From positions 1 through 7,437 of the forward strand of contig JAFAED010000285.1 in NCBI GenBank assembly GCA_023424275.1: a stretch of 7,437 nucleotides of DNA. The letters are read 5' to 3'. A program made the position numbers and the translations under genes. Shown piece by piece: positions 1 to 7,437 of this stretch. The stretch is from Pseudomonadota bacterium (lineage in GTDB: Bacteria; Pseudomonadota; Alphaproteobacteria; Sphingomonadales; Sphingomonadaceae). The notes under the pieces were generated by a model. That model did not search any database. It saw only the letters and a program-made list of their open reading frames with translations, and was not told the DNA's origin. The first letter of the stretch is position 1, and every line of letters starts with the position of its first letter.

Positions 1-1058
1 GTCAGCACGTCCTTCGCCGCGAGCTGGTTCATGATCCGTCCGATCGCGACCTCGTTGCCGGGGATCTGCTTCGACGAAAAGACGACGGTGTCGCCCGCCT
101 CGAGCTTGATCTGGTGGATATCGGCCGCCATGCGCGCGAGCGCGGCGCGCGGTTCGCCCTGCCCGCCCGTCGCGATCACCATCACCTTGTCGCGCGGCAG
201 CCGCATCGCTTCGTCGAAATCGACCGTCGGCGGGAAATCCTTGAGATAGCCCACCGAACGCGCGACGCCGAGGATGCGGTCGAGCGAGCGGCCTGCGACG
301 CACAGGGTGCGCCCCGTCGCTTTCGCGACCGCGCCCAGCGTCGCAAGACGCGCCGCGTTGGAAGCGAAAGTGGTGACAACCACCCGCCCCTTCGCCGCGC
401 CGACCGCCTGCTCCAGCCCTTTGCGCAAGCCGCCTTCGCTGCCCGATGCCTCGGCATTGAAAGCATTGGTCGAATCGCAGACGAGGACGTCCACGCCTTC
501 GTCGCCGATCGCGGTCAGCGCAGCTGCGGTCGCCGGCTGCCCAAGGATCGGTTCCTCGTCGAGTTTCCAGTCACCCGTATGGAACACGCGGCCATAAGGC
601 GTGTCGATCACCACCGCGCTCATCTCGAGGATCGAATGCGCGAGAGGGATCAGGCGGATGCCGAAGGGCCCGAGTTGGAAACTGTCGTCGATGTCAACGA
701 CCTTCAGGTCGACCTCCTTCTCCAGCCCCTCTTCGGCAAGCTTGTGCGCGATCAGGCCCGCGGTGAAGCGGTTGGCGTAGAGCGGCACGCCGAGGTCGGC
801 GGCGAGATAGGGCAGCGCCCCGATATGATCTTCATGCCCGTGCGTGAGGATGATCCCGAGCAGGTCCTTCTTGCGATCCTCAATGAATTCGAGATCGGGC
901 ATGACGATGTCGATGCCGGGATAATCGTGGCTGCCAAAGGTCACGCCGAGGTCGGCCATGATCCATTTGCCGTCGCAGCCATAGAGATTGGCGTTCATGC
1001 CGATCTCGCCCGATCCGCCCAATGCGAGGAAAAGTAGCTCCTTGCCCGGAGTCGTCAT
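1..1058 (-). CDS. rnj: Ribonuclease J (metallo-beta-lactamase/beta-CASP RNase), 3' end missing
   Basis: This gene encodes a zinc-dependent nuclease of the RNase J family, which combines endonuclease and 5'-to-3' exonuclease activity in RNA maturation and decay in the cytoplasm. I translated 352 codons from the ATG at 1058 to the window edge; RNase J proteins are usually about 550 residues, so roughly the C-terminal third is absent. Visible metallo-beta-lactamase motifs are HGHEDH (residues 73-78), the AHS histidine (H141) and HTGD (160-163). The beta-CASP part shows CDSTN (194-198), GSE (206-208), TFASNAAR (230-237), GGQGEP (298-303) and PGNE (333-336). The last metal-binding His motif (HxSGH) and the C-terminal domain lie outside the window. 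The start ATG overlaps the coaX stop as ATGA, and no clear Shine-Dalgarno precedes it, so translation probably depends on coupling. DNA-repair or mRNA-processing beta-CASP relatives (for example CPSF-like proteins) are less likely, because the GGQGEP and PGNE motifs fit RNase J. Confidence 0.95.
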   Translation of the reverse strand, partial: MTTPGKELLFLALGGSGEIGMNANLYGCDGKWIMADLGVTFGSHDYPGIDIVMPDLEFIEDRKKDLLGIILTHGHEDHIGALPYLAADLGVPLYANRFTAGLIAHKLAEEGLEKEVDLKVVDIDDSFQLGPFGIRLIPLAHSILEMSAVVIDTPYGRVFHTGDWKLDEEPILGQPATAAALTAIGDEGVDVLVCDSTNAFNAEASGSEGGLRKGLEQAVGAAKGRVVVTTFASNAARLATLGAVAKATGRTLCVAGRSLDRILGVARSVGYLKDFPPTVDFDEAMRLPRDKVMVIATGGQGEPRAALARMAADIHQIKLEAGDTVVFSSKQIPGNEVAIGRIMNQLAAKDVL

Positions 1059-1840
1059 ATTATTGGCTTTCGTTGATTATAGAGATGCATCAGCCCGTTC
1101 AGCGTCAGGTCGGGTTCGATACGATCGAAGAGGTGCGCCTGTTCCTGAAAAAGTGTCGCAAGGCCTCCGGTCGCGATCACCGCGAGCGGTTTTCCGATCT
1201 CGGCCTTCATGCGCGCGATCAGCCCCTCCATCATCGAGACATAGCCCCAATAGACGCCGATCAGCATCTGACTTTCGGTAGTGCGCCCGATAACGCTGTT
1301 CGTTGCCGGGGCTTCGATCGCGATGCGCGGCAGTTTCGCCGCCGCCGCGACAAGCGCCTCGAGCGAGAGGTTCACGCCGGGCGCGATGATCCCGCCAAGA
1401 TAGGCGCCGTCGGGGCCGATATGATCGAGCGTCGTCGCGGTGCCGAAGCTGATGACGAGCTTGTCCTTGCCCGGCTCGACCGCCTGCGCCGAAATCGCAT
1501 TGACCGCGCGGTCGGCGCCGACCGACTGCGGCTCGTCGACCTTGAGCGCGATGCCCCAGGTCACGGGCTCGCGCCCTGCAACCAGCGCATCGACACCGAA
1601 ATATTTGTGCGCCAGCAGTTGAAGATTGTGAAGCGCGCGCGGCACGACGGTCGAGATGATGACCGCCTCGACTTCGGCACGGTCGTACCCCTCGATCCGC
1701 ATCAACTGGTCGAGCCACACCATATATTCGTCGGCGGTGCGACGGTCGTCCGTCGCGATGCGCCAGCGCGCGAGCAATTCGGTTCCGCGGAACAGCGCGA
1801 ATTTGGCGTTGGTGTTGCCGACGTCGATCGCGAGCAGCAT
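1055..1840 (-). CDS. coaX: Type III pantothenate kinase
   Basis: CoaX phosphorylates pantothenate with ATP to give 4'-phosphopantothenate, the first step of CoA synthesis, in the cytoplasm. The 261-residue product matches the usual 255-260 residues. It belongs to the ASKHA fold: the N-terminal phosphate loop DVGNTN is at residues 6-11, the GADR substrate motif with the catalytic Asp (D110) at 108-111, the second ATP motif GTATT at 133-137, GGIIAPG at 149-155 and ATGGLA at 223-228. I chose the ATG at 1840 because the protein then begins directly at [11 protein letters not shown] and a GGAGGGG ribosome-binding site lies 7 bases upstream; an ATG at 1885 would add 15 unrelated residues inside birA. 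One odd residue is S131, just before FGTATT, where most family members have Asp that binds the activating monovalent cation. The gene follows birA after a single base and its TGA overlaps the RNase J ATG. Confidence 0.96.
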   Translation of the reverse strand: MLLAIDVGNTNAKFALFRGTELLARWRIATDDRRTADEYMVWLDQLMRIEGYDRAEVEAVIISTVVPRALHNLQLLAHKYFGVDALVAGREPVTWGIALKVDEPQSVGADRAVNAISAQAVEPGKDKLVISFGTATTLDHIGPDGAYLGGIIAPGVNLSLEALVAAAAKLPRIAIEAPATNSVIGRTTESQMLIGVYWGYVSMMEGLIARMKAEIGKPLAVIATGGLATLFQEQAHLFDRIEPDLTLNGLMHLYNQRKPII

Positions 1841-1841
1841 C

Positions 1842-2567
1842 TCAATTCCCCTCCACGGGGCGCCGTAACTCGACGTCTCCCGCATGGATCAACATGGTCT
1901 CCCCGCCATCGCGGCGCAAGCGCAGCGCACCGTCCTCGGCAAGCCCGTCGAAAAAGCCGTCGATTCCCTGCTCCGACACGCGGAGCGGTGTGCCGATCGG
2001 ATGCGCTTGCGGGATCCACGCGCGAACGATGCTCGCAACGCCCTCCTGCCGCCAGGTCCAAAGCGCGTCGATCATCGCGATGCCCAGCGCGCCGGCGAAA
2101 TGGTCGCGGTCGATGGCGACGCCCTTGCCCGCCAGCGTCGCCGTCGGGCGGTCGGGCAGTTCAGGCGCCGCGGTCAGGTTGACCCCGATGCCGATCACGA
2201 CCGAATTTCCGGTGCGTTCCATCAAAATGCCCGCGCATTTCACGCCGTCCACCAGCAGGTCGTTCGGCCATTTGAGCTGCGCGCCGACATCCGGCGCGAG
2301 CGCGGCGACGGTCTTCGCAAGCGCGACCCCGGCGACGAGCGCCAGCGTCGCCGCCGACGGATCGCCGATCGTCAGGTGGACGACGGTCGAGCCCATGAAA
2401 TTGCCCTGCCCGTCATTCCACCCGCGCCCCAGACGGCCGCGCCCGGCGGTCTGACGGTCGGCGATCAGCCAATGGCCTTCACTGACATGCTCACCGCCTG
2501 CCAGCCGCGCCAGCAGGTCGGCGTTGGTCGAACCTGTCTGCGCGATCCGCTCGATCGGCGGTATCAG
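1842..2567 (-). CDS. birA: Biotin--[acetyl-CoA-carboxylase] ligase, short form without DNA-binding domain
   Basis: BirA makes biotinyl-AMP from biotin and ATP and transfers biotin to a lysine of carboxylase carrier proteins such as AccB. Read from the codon at 2567 the product is 241 residues. It has TGSTN at residues 11-15, [12 protein letters not shown] (39-50, the biotinyl-AMP loop), KWPND (99-103), the catalytic-site lysine in KCAGIL (110-115) and GIGVNL (126-131), followed by a small C-terminal beta domain to residue 241. There is no N-terminal helix-turn-helix, so this is a ligase only, not an E. coli-type repressor. The start is uncertain: the first in-frame ATG is at 2396 and would remove TGSTN and the GRGRLGR loop, and I found no ATG, GTG or TTG in the correct stretch. 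The best candidate is CTG at 2567, which overlaps the nuoN stop as CTGA. The TGA stop is one base before coaX. The function call is firm; the start is moderate. Confidence 0.93.
   Translation of the reverse strand: MIPPIERIAQTGSTNADLLARLAGGEHVSEGHWLIADRQTAGRGRLGRGWNDGQGNFMGSTVVHLTIGDPSAATLALVAGVALAKTVAALAPDVGAQLKWPNDLLVDGVKCAGILMERTGNSVVIGIGVNLTAAPELPDRPTATLAGKGVAIDRDHFAGALGIAMIDALWTWRQEGVASIVRAWIPQAHPIGTPLRVSEQGIDGFFDGLAEDGALRLRRDGGETMLIHAGDVELRRPVEGN
1848..1854 (-). promoter_or_regulatory. Ribosome-binding site of coaX
   Basis: On the minus strand this reads GGAGGGG, 7 bases before the ATG at 1840 and inside the last codons of birA. It is one of the two clear Shine-Dalgarno sequences at the junctions of this operon and fixes the coaX start. 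Confidence 0.8.
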
Positions 2568-3997
2568 AAGAGCACCGTCGCGGCACTGGCCGAAAGGACC
2601 GCCAGCACGGGAATGAACAGATAGCCGATGACCGAGAGCCAGAGCGCGCTCGCGGTGATCACCGCATCCTCGACGATGGCGCCGCCACCCTTCGGGAATT
2701 CGGTCTCCGACTTGTCGTCGAAGTACATCGTCTTGATGATCGCGATATAGTAAAACGCACCGATCACCGAGGCGACGATACCCGCCACCGCCAGCGGCAC
2801 GAGGTTCGCGTTCACCGCGGCCTCGAACACCAGATACTTCGGCCAGAAACCAAAGAGCGGCGGGATGCCGGCGAGGCTGAACAGGAACACCGCCATCGCC
2901 GCGGCAAGGCCGGGGCGACGCTGCGACAGGCCGGCGAGCGCCGGGATGCTCTCGACCTGGTTGCCCTGGTCGTCGCGCAGCTGGAGCACGACGAGGAAGG
3001 CGCCGAGCGTCGTGAGCATATAAACGAGCAGATAGGTCAGCACGCCCTCGACCCCCTGCTGCGTTCCGGCAGCAAGGCCGACGAGCATGAAGCCGACATT
3101 GTTGATCGACGAATAGGCGAGCAGGCGCTTGATATTCTTCTGCCCGATCGCGCCGACCGCGCCGAGGATGATCGAGGCGAGCGACAGGAAGATGACGATC
3201 TGCTGCCAGGCGCCGACCGCAGGCCCCATCGCATCGATCACGACGCGCGTCATCAGCGCCATCGCCGCCACTTTCGGGGCCGTCGCGAAGAAGGTGGTCA
3301 CCGGGGTCGGCGCGCCTTCATAGACGTCGGGGGTCCACATGTGGAAGGGCACGGCGCTGATCTTGAAGCCAAGGCCGGCGAGCACGAACACGATGCCGAA
3401 GATCAGCCCGATGTTGAGCTCACCACCGAGCACCTTCGCGATGCCGGCGAAATCTGTCGTGCCGGTGAAGCCGTAGAGCAGCGAAATGCCATAGAGCAGC
3501 ATGCCCGAAGCGAGCGCGCCGAGGACGAAATATTTGAGGCCGGCTTCGCTCGACCGTTCGTCGGTGCGCATGAAGCTCGCGAGCACATAGGCCGCAAGGC
3601 TGTTGAGCTCGAGCCCGACATAAAGCGTCATCAGGTCGCGCGACGAGGCCATGATGCCCATGCCGAGCGCGGCAAAGAGGATCAGGGTCGGATATTCGGC
3701 CCGCATTGCGCCGTTGAAGAAACGCGGCGCGATGACGATGCAGACGAAGCTCGCGGCATAGATCAGCAGCTTGGCGAAACCGCCGAAGCTGTCGACCGAC
3801 AGCGTGCCCGAAAAGACCGTCGTTTCGATACCGAACAGCGCGACGACGGCCGCCGCGGCGGCGGCAAGCGTGAGCAGCGAACTCAGCTGATAAAGGCCGA
3901 CATTGCGGTCACCGAAGAAGGTGCCGAGCATGAGGGTGATGAGCCCGCCGATCGTCAGGATCAGTTCGGGCCAGATGAGCATCAGGTCGGCGGTCAT
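2564..3997 (-). CDS. nuoN: NADH:quinone oxidoreductase subunit N (complex I antiporter-like subunit)
   Basis: NuoN is a polytopic inner-membrane subunit of NDH-1 that forms one of the three antiporter-like proton channels next to the quinone-site end of the membrane arm. The 477-residue product is close to the usual 480-485. By comparison with E. coli NuoN the expected buried charges are present: E130 in the helix with [11 protein letters not shown]212 in [13 protein letters not shown]242 in APKVA and K387 in [20 protein letters not shown] (222-233), the family signature, follows K212. Hydrophobic helices span nearly the whole length. The ATG at 3997 is supported by an AGGAGG ribosome-binding site 6 bases upstream and by the ATGA overlap with the nuoM stop. 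Its own TGA is shared with the putative CTG start of birA. Nothing suggests damage or transfer; paralogous Mrp antiporter subunits are excluded by the complex I context. Confidence 0.98.
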   Translation of the reverse strand: MTADLMLIWPELILTIGGLITLMLGTFFGDRNVGLYQLSSLLTLAAAAAAVVALFGIETTVFSGTLSVDSFGGFAKLLIYAASFVCIVIAPRFFNGAMRAEYPTLILFAALGMGIMASSRDLMTLYVGLELNSLAAYVLASFMRTDERSSEAGLKYFVLGALASGMLLYGISLLYGFTGTTDFAGIAKVLGGELNIGLIFGIVFVLAGLGFKISAVPFHMWTPDVYEGAPTPVTTFFATAPKVAAMALMTRVVIDAMGPAVGAWQQIVIFLSLASIILGAVGAIGQKNIKRLLAYSSINNVGFMLVGLAAGTQQGVEGVLTYLLVYMLTTLGAFLVVLQLRDDQGNQVESIPALAGLSQRRPGLAAAMAVFLFSLAGIPPLFGFWPKYLVFEAAVNANLVPLAVAGIVASVIGAFYYIAIIKTMYFDDKSETEFPKGGGAIVEDAVITASALWLSVIGYLFIPVLAVLSASAATVLF

Positions 3998-5547
3998 TGG
4001 ACGCCTCCTGCATGGCTCGATCCGTGGGCACCTTCTCCATGCGCCGCAGCAGGTTTCGGCTTGCCGGCGGCAAGGTGCGCGTCGCCTGCGGGCTTGGCGG
4101 GAGCGAGACGCGCCACCACGGTGGTCACGTCACCGCGCATCGGCGCGAGGAAGCTTTCGGGATAGACGCCCATCCACAGCGCCACGGCGGCCAGCGGCAC
4201 CATGATCGTCCATTCGCGTGCGTTGAGGTCCGGCATTGCCTTCACATCGTCCTTGGTCAGTTCGCCGAACACGACGCGGCGGTAGAGATAGAGCATATAT
4301 GCGGCGCCGAGGATGATCCCGGTGGTGCACACGAAGGCGACCCAGCTCGAAGCTTCATAGATGCCCGCGAGGCTCAGGAACTCGCCGACAAAGCCGCTGG
4401 TGCCCGGCAGGCCGATCGACGCCATGGTGAACAGCATGAAGAAGATCGCATAGGCCGGCATGTTCACCGCAAGGCCGCCGTAACGGTCGATCTCGCGTGT
4501 GTGGAGGCGGTCGTAGATCACGCCGACGCAGAAGAAGAGCGCGGCCGAGACGACACCATGGCTGAGCATGATGATCAGCGCGCCTTCGATCCCCTGCTGG
4601 TTGAAGGCAAAGAGACCCGCAGTGACGATCGCCATGTGCGCGACCGACGAGTAAGCGATCAGCTTCTTCATATCGCTCTGCACGAGCGCGACGAGGCTGG
4701 TGTAGACCACCGCGACCATCGACAGCGCAAAGACGAGCCACATGAGCTGCGCCGAGGCGTCGGGGAACATCGGCATCATGAAGCGCAGGAAGCCGTAGCT
4801 GCCCAGCTTGAGCAGCACGCCCGCAAGGATCATCGAACCCGCGGTCGGCGCCTGCACATGCGCGTCGGGAAGCCAGGTGTGGACGGGCCACATCGGCATC
4901 TTGACCGCAAGGCTGGCGAAGAAGGCGAGCCACAGCCACGTCTGCATCTGAACCGGGAAGTCATAGTTCAGCAGCGTCGGGATGTCGGTCGTGCCCGCTT
5001 CGGCGATCATCGCGATCATCGCGATCAGCATCAGCACCGATCCGAGCAGCGTGTAGAGGAAGAATTTGAACGCCGCATATTTGCGGTTCGCGCCGCCCCA
5101 GATGCCGATGATGAAATACATCGGGATCAGGCCGGCTTCGAAGAAGATGTAAAAGAGCAGCAGATCCTGCGCCATGAAGACGCCGATCATCACGACTTCC
5201 ATGATCAGGAACATCGCCATGTAGAGGCCGACGCGCTGTTTGATCGCGTCCCAGCTAGCGAGGATACAGAGCGGCATCAGGAAGACGCTGAGCATGATCA
5301 GCATCAGCGCCATGCCGTCGATGCCGAGCGCCCACTGGAAACGGCCGAACAGGTCGGCGCGTTCGGTGAACTGCCACTGTGCGCCGCCGATGTCGAAATT
5401 CGCCCACAGGACACAGCCGAGCACGAAGGTCGCGAGCGTCGCGCCGAGCGCGACGAAACGCGACGCCCTGTCGCCGACGAACAGGCAGGCGATGGCGGCG
5501 ATCGCGGGGACCGCCAGCATCAGCGAAAGGATGGGAAGACCGCTCAC
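3994..5547 (-). CDS. nuoM: NADH:quinone oxidoreductase subunit M (complex I antiporter-like subunit)
   Basis: NuoM is the middle antiporter-like proton channel of the NDH-1 membrane arm, between NuoN and NuoL. The product is 517 residues and almost entirely transmembrane. Key residues known from E. coli NuoM can be placed: E137 in [13 protein letters not shown]216 in [19 protein letters not shown]247 in LLKLGSYG and E389 in the [12 protein letters not shown] segment (379-390). IAYSSVAHM (297-305) is also typical. From about residue 482 the protein ends in a hydrophilic Ala/Lys/Pro/Gly/His tail of roughly 35 residues after the last helix, with no recognisable domain. The start is GTG at 5547, overlapping the nuoL stop as GTGA; I see no good Shine-Dalgarno there, so initiation probably relies on ribosomes finishing nuoL. 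An internal methionine at residue 10 would cut the first helix and is less likely. The stop overlaps the nuoN ATG. Confidence 0.98.
   Translation of the reverse strand: MSGLPILSLMLAVPAIAAIACLFVGDRASRFVALGATLATFVLGCVLWANFDIGGAQWQFTERADLFGRFQWALGIDGMALMLIMLSVFLMPLCILASWDAIKQRVGLYMAMFLIMEVVMIGVFMAQDLLLFYIFFEAGLIPMYFIIGIWGGANRKYAAFKFFLYTLLGSVLMLIAMIAMIAEAGTTDIPTLLNYDFPVQMQTWLWLAFFASLAVKMPMWPVHTWLPDAHVQAPTAGSMILAGVLLKLGSYGFLRFMMPMFPDASAQLMWLVFALSMVAVVYTSLVALVQSDMKKLIAYSSVAHMAIVTAGLFAFNQQGIEGALIIMLSHGVVSAALFFCVGVIYDRLHTREIDRYGGLAVNMPAYAIFFMLFTMASIGLPGTSGFVGEFLSLAGIYEASSWVAFVCTTGIILGAAYMLYLYRRVVFGELTKDDVKAMPDLNAREWTIMVPLAAVALWMGVYPESFLAPMRGDVTTVVARLAPAKPAGDAHLAAGKPKPAAAHGEGAHGSSHAGGVQ
4004..4009 (-). 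promoter_or_regulatory. Ribosome-binding site of nuoN
   Basis: The minus strand reads AGGAGG here, 6 bases before the nuoN ATG at 3997 and within the final codons of nuoM. It is a near-perfect Shine-Dalgarno match and supports the chosen start. Confidence 0.85.
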
Positions 5548-7437
5548 AGGAAATTCACCATGGCCCAGCTAGCGAGGCCGACAAGACCGAGCAGCATCAC
5601 AAACGCATATCCATAAACATAACCCGATTGCAGTCGGACCGCGAGACGGGTCCCCCCAGCGACGAGCGCAGCGGCGCCATCGGGACCGAAGCGGTCGATG
5701 GTGCCTTCGTCACCCTTCTTCCAGAAGAAGCGACCGATCCAGAAGGCGGGCTTCACGAAGAGGACGTTGTAGAGCTCGTCGAAATACCATTTGTTGTACA
5801 GGAACTGGTGGAGCAGCTTGAACTGCGCCACGAAGCGCGTCGGCAGCGTGGTGTTGCGGATATAGCTGTTCCACGCGAGGAACAGGCCGATCGCCATCAC
5901 CGTAAACGGCGTCCATTTTACCCAGGTTGGTACTTCGTGCGCAGCGTGCATCAGATGCTCGTCGAACGCGATGCTCCCCTTCCAGAAGGCCATGCCTTCT
6001 TCGGGATAGATGAACGGGTGCGCAAAGACGAAGCCCGCGAACACCGCGCCGATCGACAGCACGACCAGCGGCACCAGCATCGGCCACGGGCTTTCGTGCG
6101 GGTGATAGCCCGCGGTCCCGTCGCCCGAAGCGTCGTGGTGGTGATGATCGTCGTGCGCCGCATGTCCATGATCGTCATGGCCGTGGCCGTGATCGTCATG
6201 CACCGCGTGCTGGATATGCTCGCTCTGTTCCCAGCGCGGCTTGCCGTAAAAGGTCAGGAAGACGAGGCGCCACGAATAGAAGCTCGTGAGCAGCGCAGCA
6301 AAGATGCCGACCCAGAAAGCGACCTGGCCGCCGCCGCCGGCAGCAAAGGCCGCTTCGAGGATGCCATCCTTCGAGTGGAAGCCGGCGAAGCCCGCAACGC
6401 CCGCGATCCCGACGCCGGTGATCGCCAGCGTGCCCATCATCATCGCCCAGAAGGTGATGGGGATATGCTTTCTGAGGCCGCCATAATAGCGCATGTCCTG
6501 TTCGTGGTGCATCGAGTGGATCACCGAACCGGCACCGAGGAACAACAGCGCCTTGAAGAAAGCGTGCGTGAACAGGTGGAACATTGCCGCGCCATAGGCG
6601 CCGACGCCCGCAGCGAAGAACATGTAGCCGAGCTGCGAGCAGGTCGAATAGGCGATGACGCGCTTGATATCCCACTGCGTCGTACCGACGGTCGCGGCAA
6701 AGAAGCAGGTCGCGGCGCCGACGAAGGTGACGACACCGAGCGCGATCGGCGCGGTTTCGAACATCGGCGACAGGCGGCACACCATGAAGACGCCCGCGGT
6801 GACCATCGTCGCGGCGTGGATCAGCGCCGACACCGGGGTCGGGCCTTCCATCGCGTCGGGAAGCCAGGTGTGCAGGCCAAGCTGCGCCGACTTGCCCATC
6901 GCGCCGATGAACAGCAGCAGGCAGAGGATCGTCATCGTATCGAGGCGCATGCCCATGAAGGTGATCGTCGAGCCCGCCATGCCCGGTGCGGCGGCCAGAA
7001 TCTCGGGGATCGAGACGGTGCCGAAGACGAGGAAGGTGCCGAAGATACCGAGCATGAAGCCAAGGTCGCCGACGCGGTTGACGACGAACGCCTTGATCGC
7101 CGCAGCGTTCGCACTCGGCTTTTTATACCAGAAACCGATCAGCAGGTACGACGCTAGACCGACGCCTTCCCAGCCGAAGAACATCTGGACGAGATTGTTC
7201 GCGGTCACGAGCATCAGCATCGCGAAGGTGAAGAGCGAGAGATAGGCGAAGAAGCGCGGCTGGTCCGGGTCCTCCTCCATATAGCTCCAGCTATAAAGAT
7301 GGACGAGCGCCGAAACCGTCGTGATCACGACGAGCATCACCGAGGTCAGCGTGTCGACGCGCAATTCCCAGTTGAACTGGAGCGCGCCCGACTGGACCCA
7401 GTGCAGCACCGGCGTCACGCCCGCCTCGCCCGTACCC
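5544..7437 (-). CDS. nuoL: NADH:quinone oxidoreductase subunit L (complex I antiporter-like subunit), 5' end missing
   Basis: NuoL is the distal antiporter-like proton channel of NDH-1 and carries the long lateral helix that runs along the membrane arm. The frame is open to the window edge; 630 residues plus a partial codon are visible and, aligned by eye with E. coli, about 50-60 N-terminal residues (the first helix) are missing. A GTG at 7418 is internal, not the start. Conserved sites include the Glu in [10 protein letters not shown] (codon at 7169), the Lys in [18 protein letters not shown] (codon at 6893), the Lys in [13 protein letters not shown] (codon at 6554) and the Lys in FHSKDGIL (codon at 6371). 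A 41-residue His/Asp-rich loop lies at 6096-6218 between two membrane segments. The C-terminal part includes [14 protein letters not shown], leading into the lateral helix region, and a last helix ending in NFL. The stop overlaps the nuoM GTG. The gene looks intact apart from the truncation. Confidence 0.98.
   Translation of the reverse strand, partial: GTGEAGVTPVLHWVQSGALQFNWELRVDTLTSVMLVVITTVSALVHLYSWSYMEEDPDQPRFFAYLSLFTFAMLMLVTANNLVQMFFGWEGVGLASYLLIGFWYKKPSANAAAIKAFVVNRVGDLGFMLGIFGTFLVFGTVSIPEILAAAPGMAGSTITFMGMRLDTMTILCLLLFIGAMGKSAQLGLHTWLPDAMEGPTPVSALIHAATMVTAGVFMVCRLSPMFETAPIALGVVTFVGAATCFFAATVGTTQWDIKRVIAYSTCSQLGYMFFAAGVGAYGAAMFHLFTHAFFKALLFLGAGSVIHSMHHEQDMRYYGGLRKHIPITFWAMMMGTLAITGVGIAGVAGFAGFHSKDGILEAAFAAGGGGQVAFWVGIFAALLTSFYSWRLVFLTFYGKPRWEQSEHIQHAVHDDHGHGHDDHGHAAHDDHHHHDASGDGTAGYHPHESPWPMLVPLVVLSIGAVFAGFVFAHPFIYPEEGMAFWKGSIAFDEHLMHAAHEVPTWVKWTPFTVMAIGLFLAWNSYIRNTTLPTRFVAQFKLLHQFLYNKWYFDELYNVLFVKPAFWIGRFFWKKGDEGTIDRFGPDGAAALVAGGTRLAVRLQSGYVYGYAFVMLLGLVGLASWAMVNFL

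Noticed and set aside
1055..1885. coaX starting at the ATG at 1885.
   Set aside because: It adds 15 residues before the conserved N-terminus and overlaps birA by 44 bases, while the ATG at 1840 has a strong ribosome-binding site at the right distance.
1842..2396. birA starting at the ATG at 2396.
   Set aside because: This would delete the TGSTN motif and the GRGRLGR biotinyl-AMP loop, whose codons are present and in frame upstream.
114..2624. Plus-strand frames of 307, 386 and 246 codons (114-1037, 1022-2182, 1884-2624) opposite the RNase J, coaX and birA genes.
   Set aside because: They are antisense to three well-supported genes, have charged low-information translations and overlap each other.
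3341..4165. Plus-strand frame of 274 codons opposite nuoN.
   Set aside because: It is an antisense shadow with the same charged composition and no domain.
5003..5029. Three tandem 9-base units (gcgatcatc, the third with mismatches) in nuoM.
   Set aside because: They encode a repeated Ile-Ala-Met stretch in a membrane helix. This is a small in-frame repeat with no sign of a mobile or regulatory role.
3997..5616. Long plus-strand open frame of 539 codons lying almost exactly opposite nuoM.
   Set aside because: It is the antisense shadow of a highly GC-rich gene. Its product is an implausible run of Asp, Glu, His, Arg and Gln with no domain, and the opposite strand encodes an unmistakable NuoM.
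6166..6180. Perfect 6-base inverted repeat with a 3-base loop (CCATGA/TCATGG) that could be a hairpin.
   Set aside because: It lies inside the His/Asp-rich coding repeat of nuoL, where CAT, GAC and GAT codons naturally create such symmetry. It is too short, and has no T-run, to be a terminator.
5379..7157. Plus-strand open frame of 592 codons opposite nuoL.
   Set aside because: It has the same charged, Arg/Glu/His/Asp-rich composition produced by reading hydrophobic membrane-protein codons backwards. It has no recognisable motif, and it also overlaps the end of nuoM.
5544..7418. GTG at 7418 as the start of nuoL.
   Set aside because: The frame stays open to the window edge and NuoL needs about 50-60 more N-terminal residues, so this is an internal valine codon.

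Overview
The window is one strand of a dense, GC-rich bacterial operon. All six genes read on the minus strand, so transcription runs from right to left. In transcription order they are nuoL (5' end cut by the window edge), nuoM, nuoN, birA, coaX and a ribonuclease J gene (3' end cut by the window edge). The order, the short HTH-less BirA, the presence of RNase J and the protein character point to an alphaproteobacterium, most likely a sphingomonad (Sphingopyxis/Novosphingobium/Sphingomonas type). That assignment is an inference from recall of these families, not from a search.

Right part (about 2564-7437): the three large antiporter-like membrane subunits of the proton-pumping NADH:quinone oxidoreductase (complex I, NDH-1). 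NuoL, NuoM and NuoN each carry the transmembrane glutamate and lysine residues expected of an active proton channel. NuoL also has a long His/Asp-rich loop, and NuoM ends in a hydrophilic Ala/Gly/His/Lys tail.

Left part (1-2567): three short-spaced housekeeping genes that follow nuoN directly. They are a single-domain biotin-protein ligase (birA), a type III pantothenate kinase (coaX, first step of CoA synthesis) and an RNase J-type metallo-beta-lactamase/beta-CASP nuclease. BirA and CoaX both support acyl-CoA and carboxylase metabolism (biotinylation of carboxylases, CoA supply). RNase J acts in RNA processing and decay. This trailing set is, to my knowledge, a common arrangement behind nuoN in alphaproteobacteria.

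There is essentially no intergenic DNA. Four of the five junctions are 4-base start/stop overlaps (GTGA, ATGA, CTGA, ATGA) and the fifth has a single spacer base. This implies strong translational coupling and leaves no room for terminators or ordinary intergenic promoters. I saw no RNA genes, mobile elements, CRISPR arrays or prophage genes. The window is ordinary core-genome sequence. The points most worth a second look are the apparent CTG start of birA, a Ser in place of the usual cation-binding Asp in CoaX, and the His-rich loop of NuoL. I do not see an undescribed system here.
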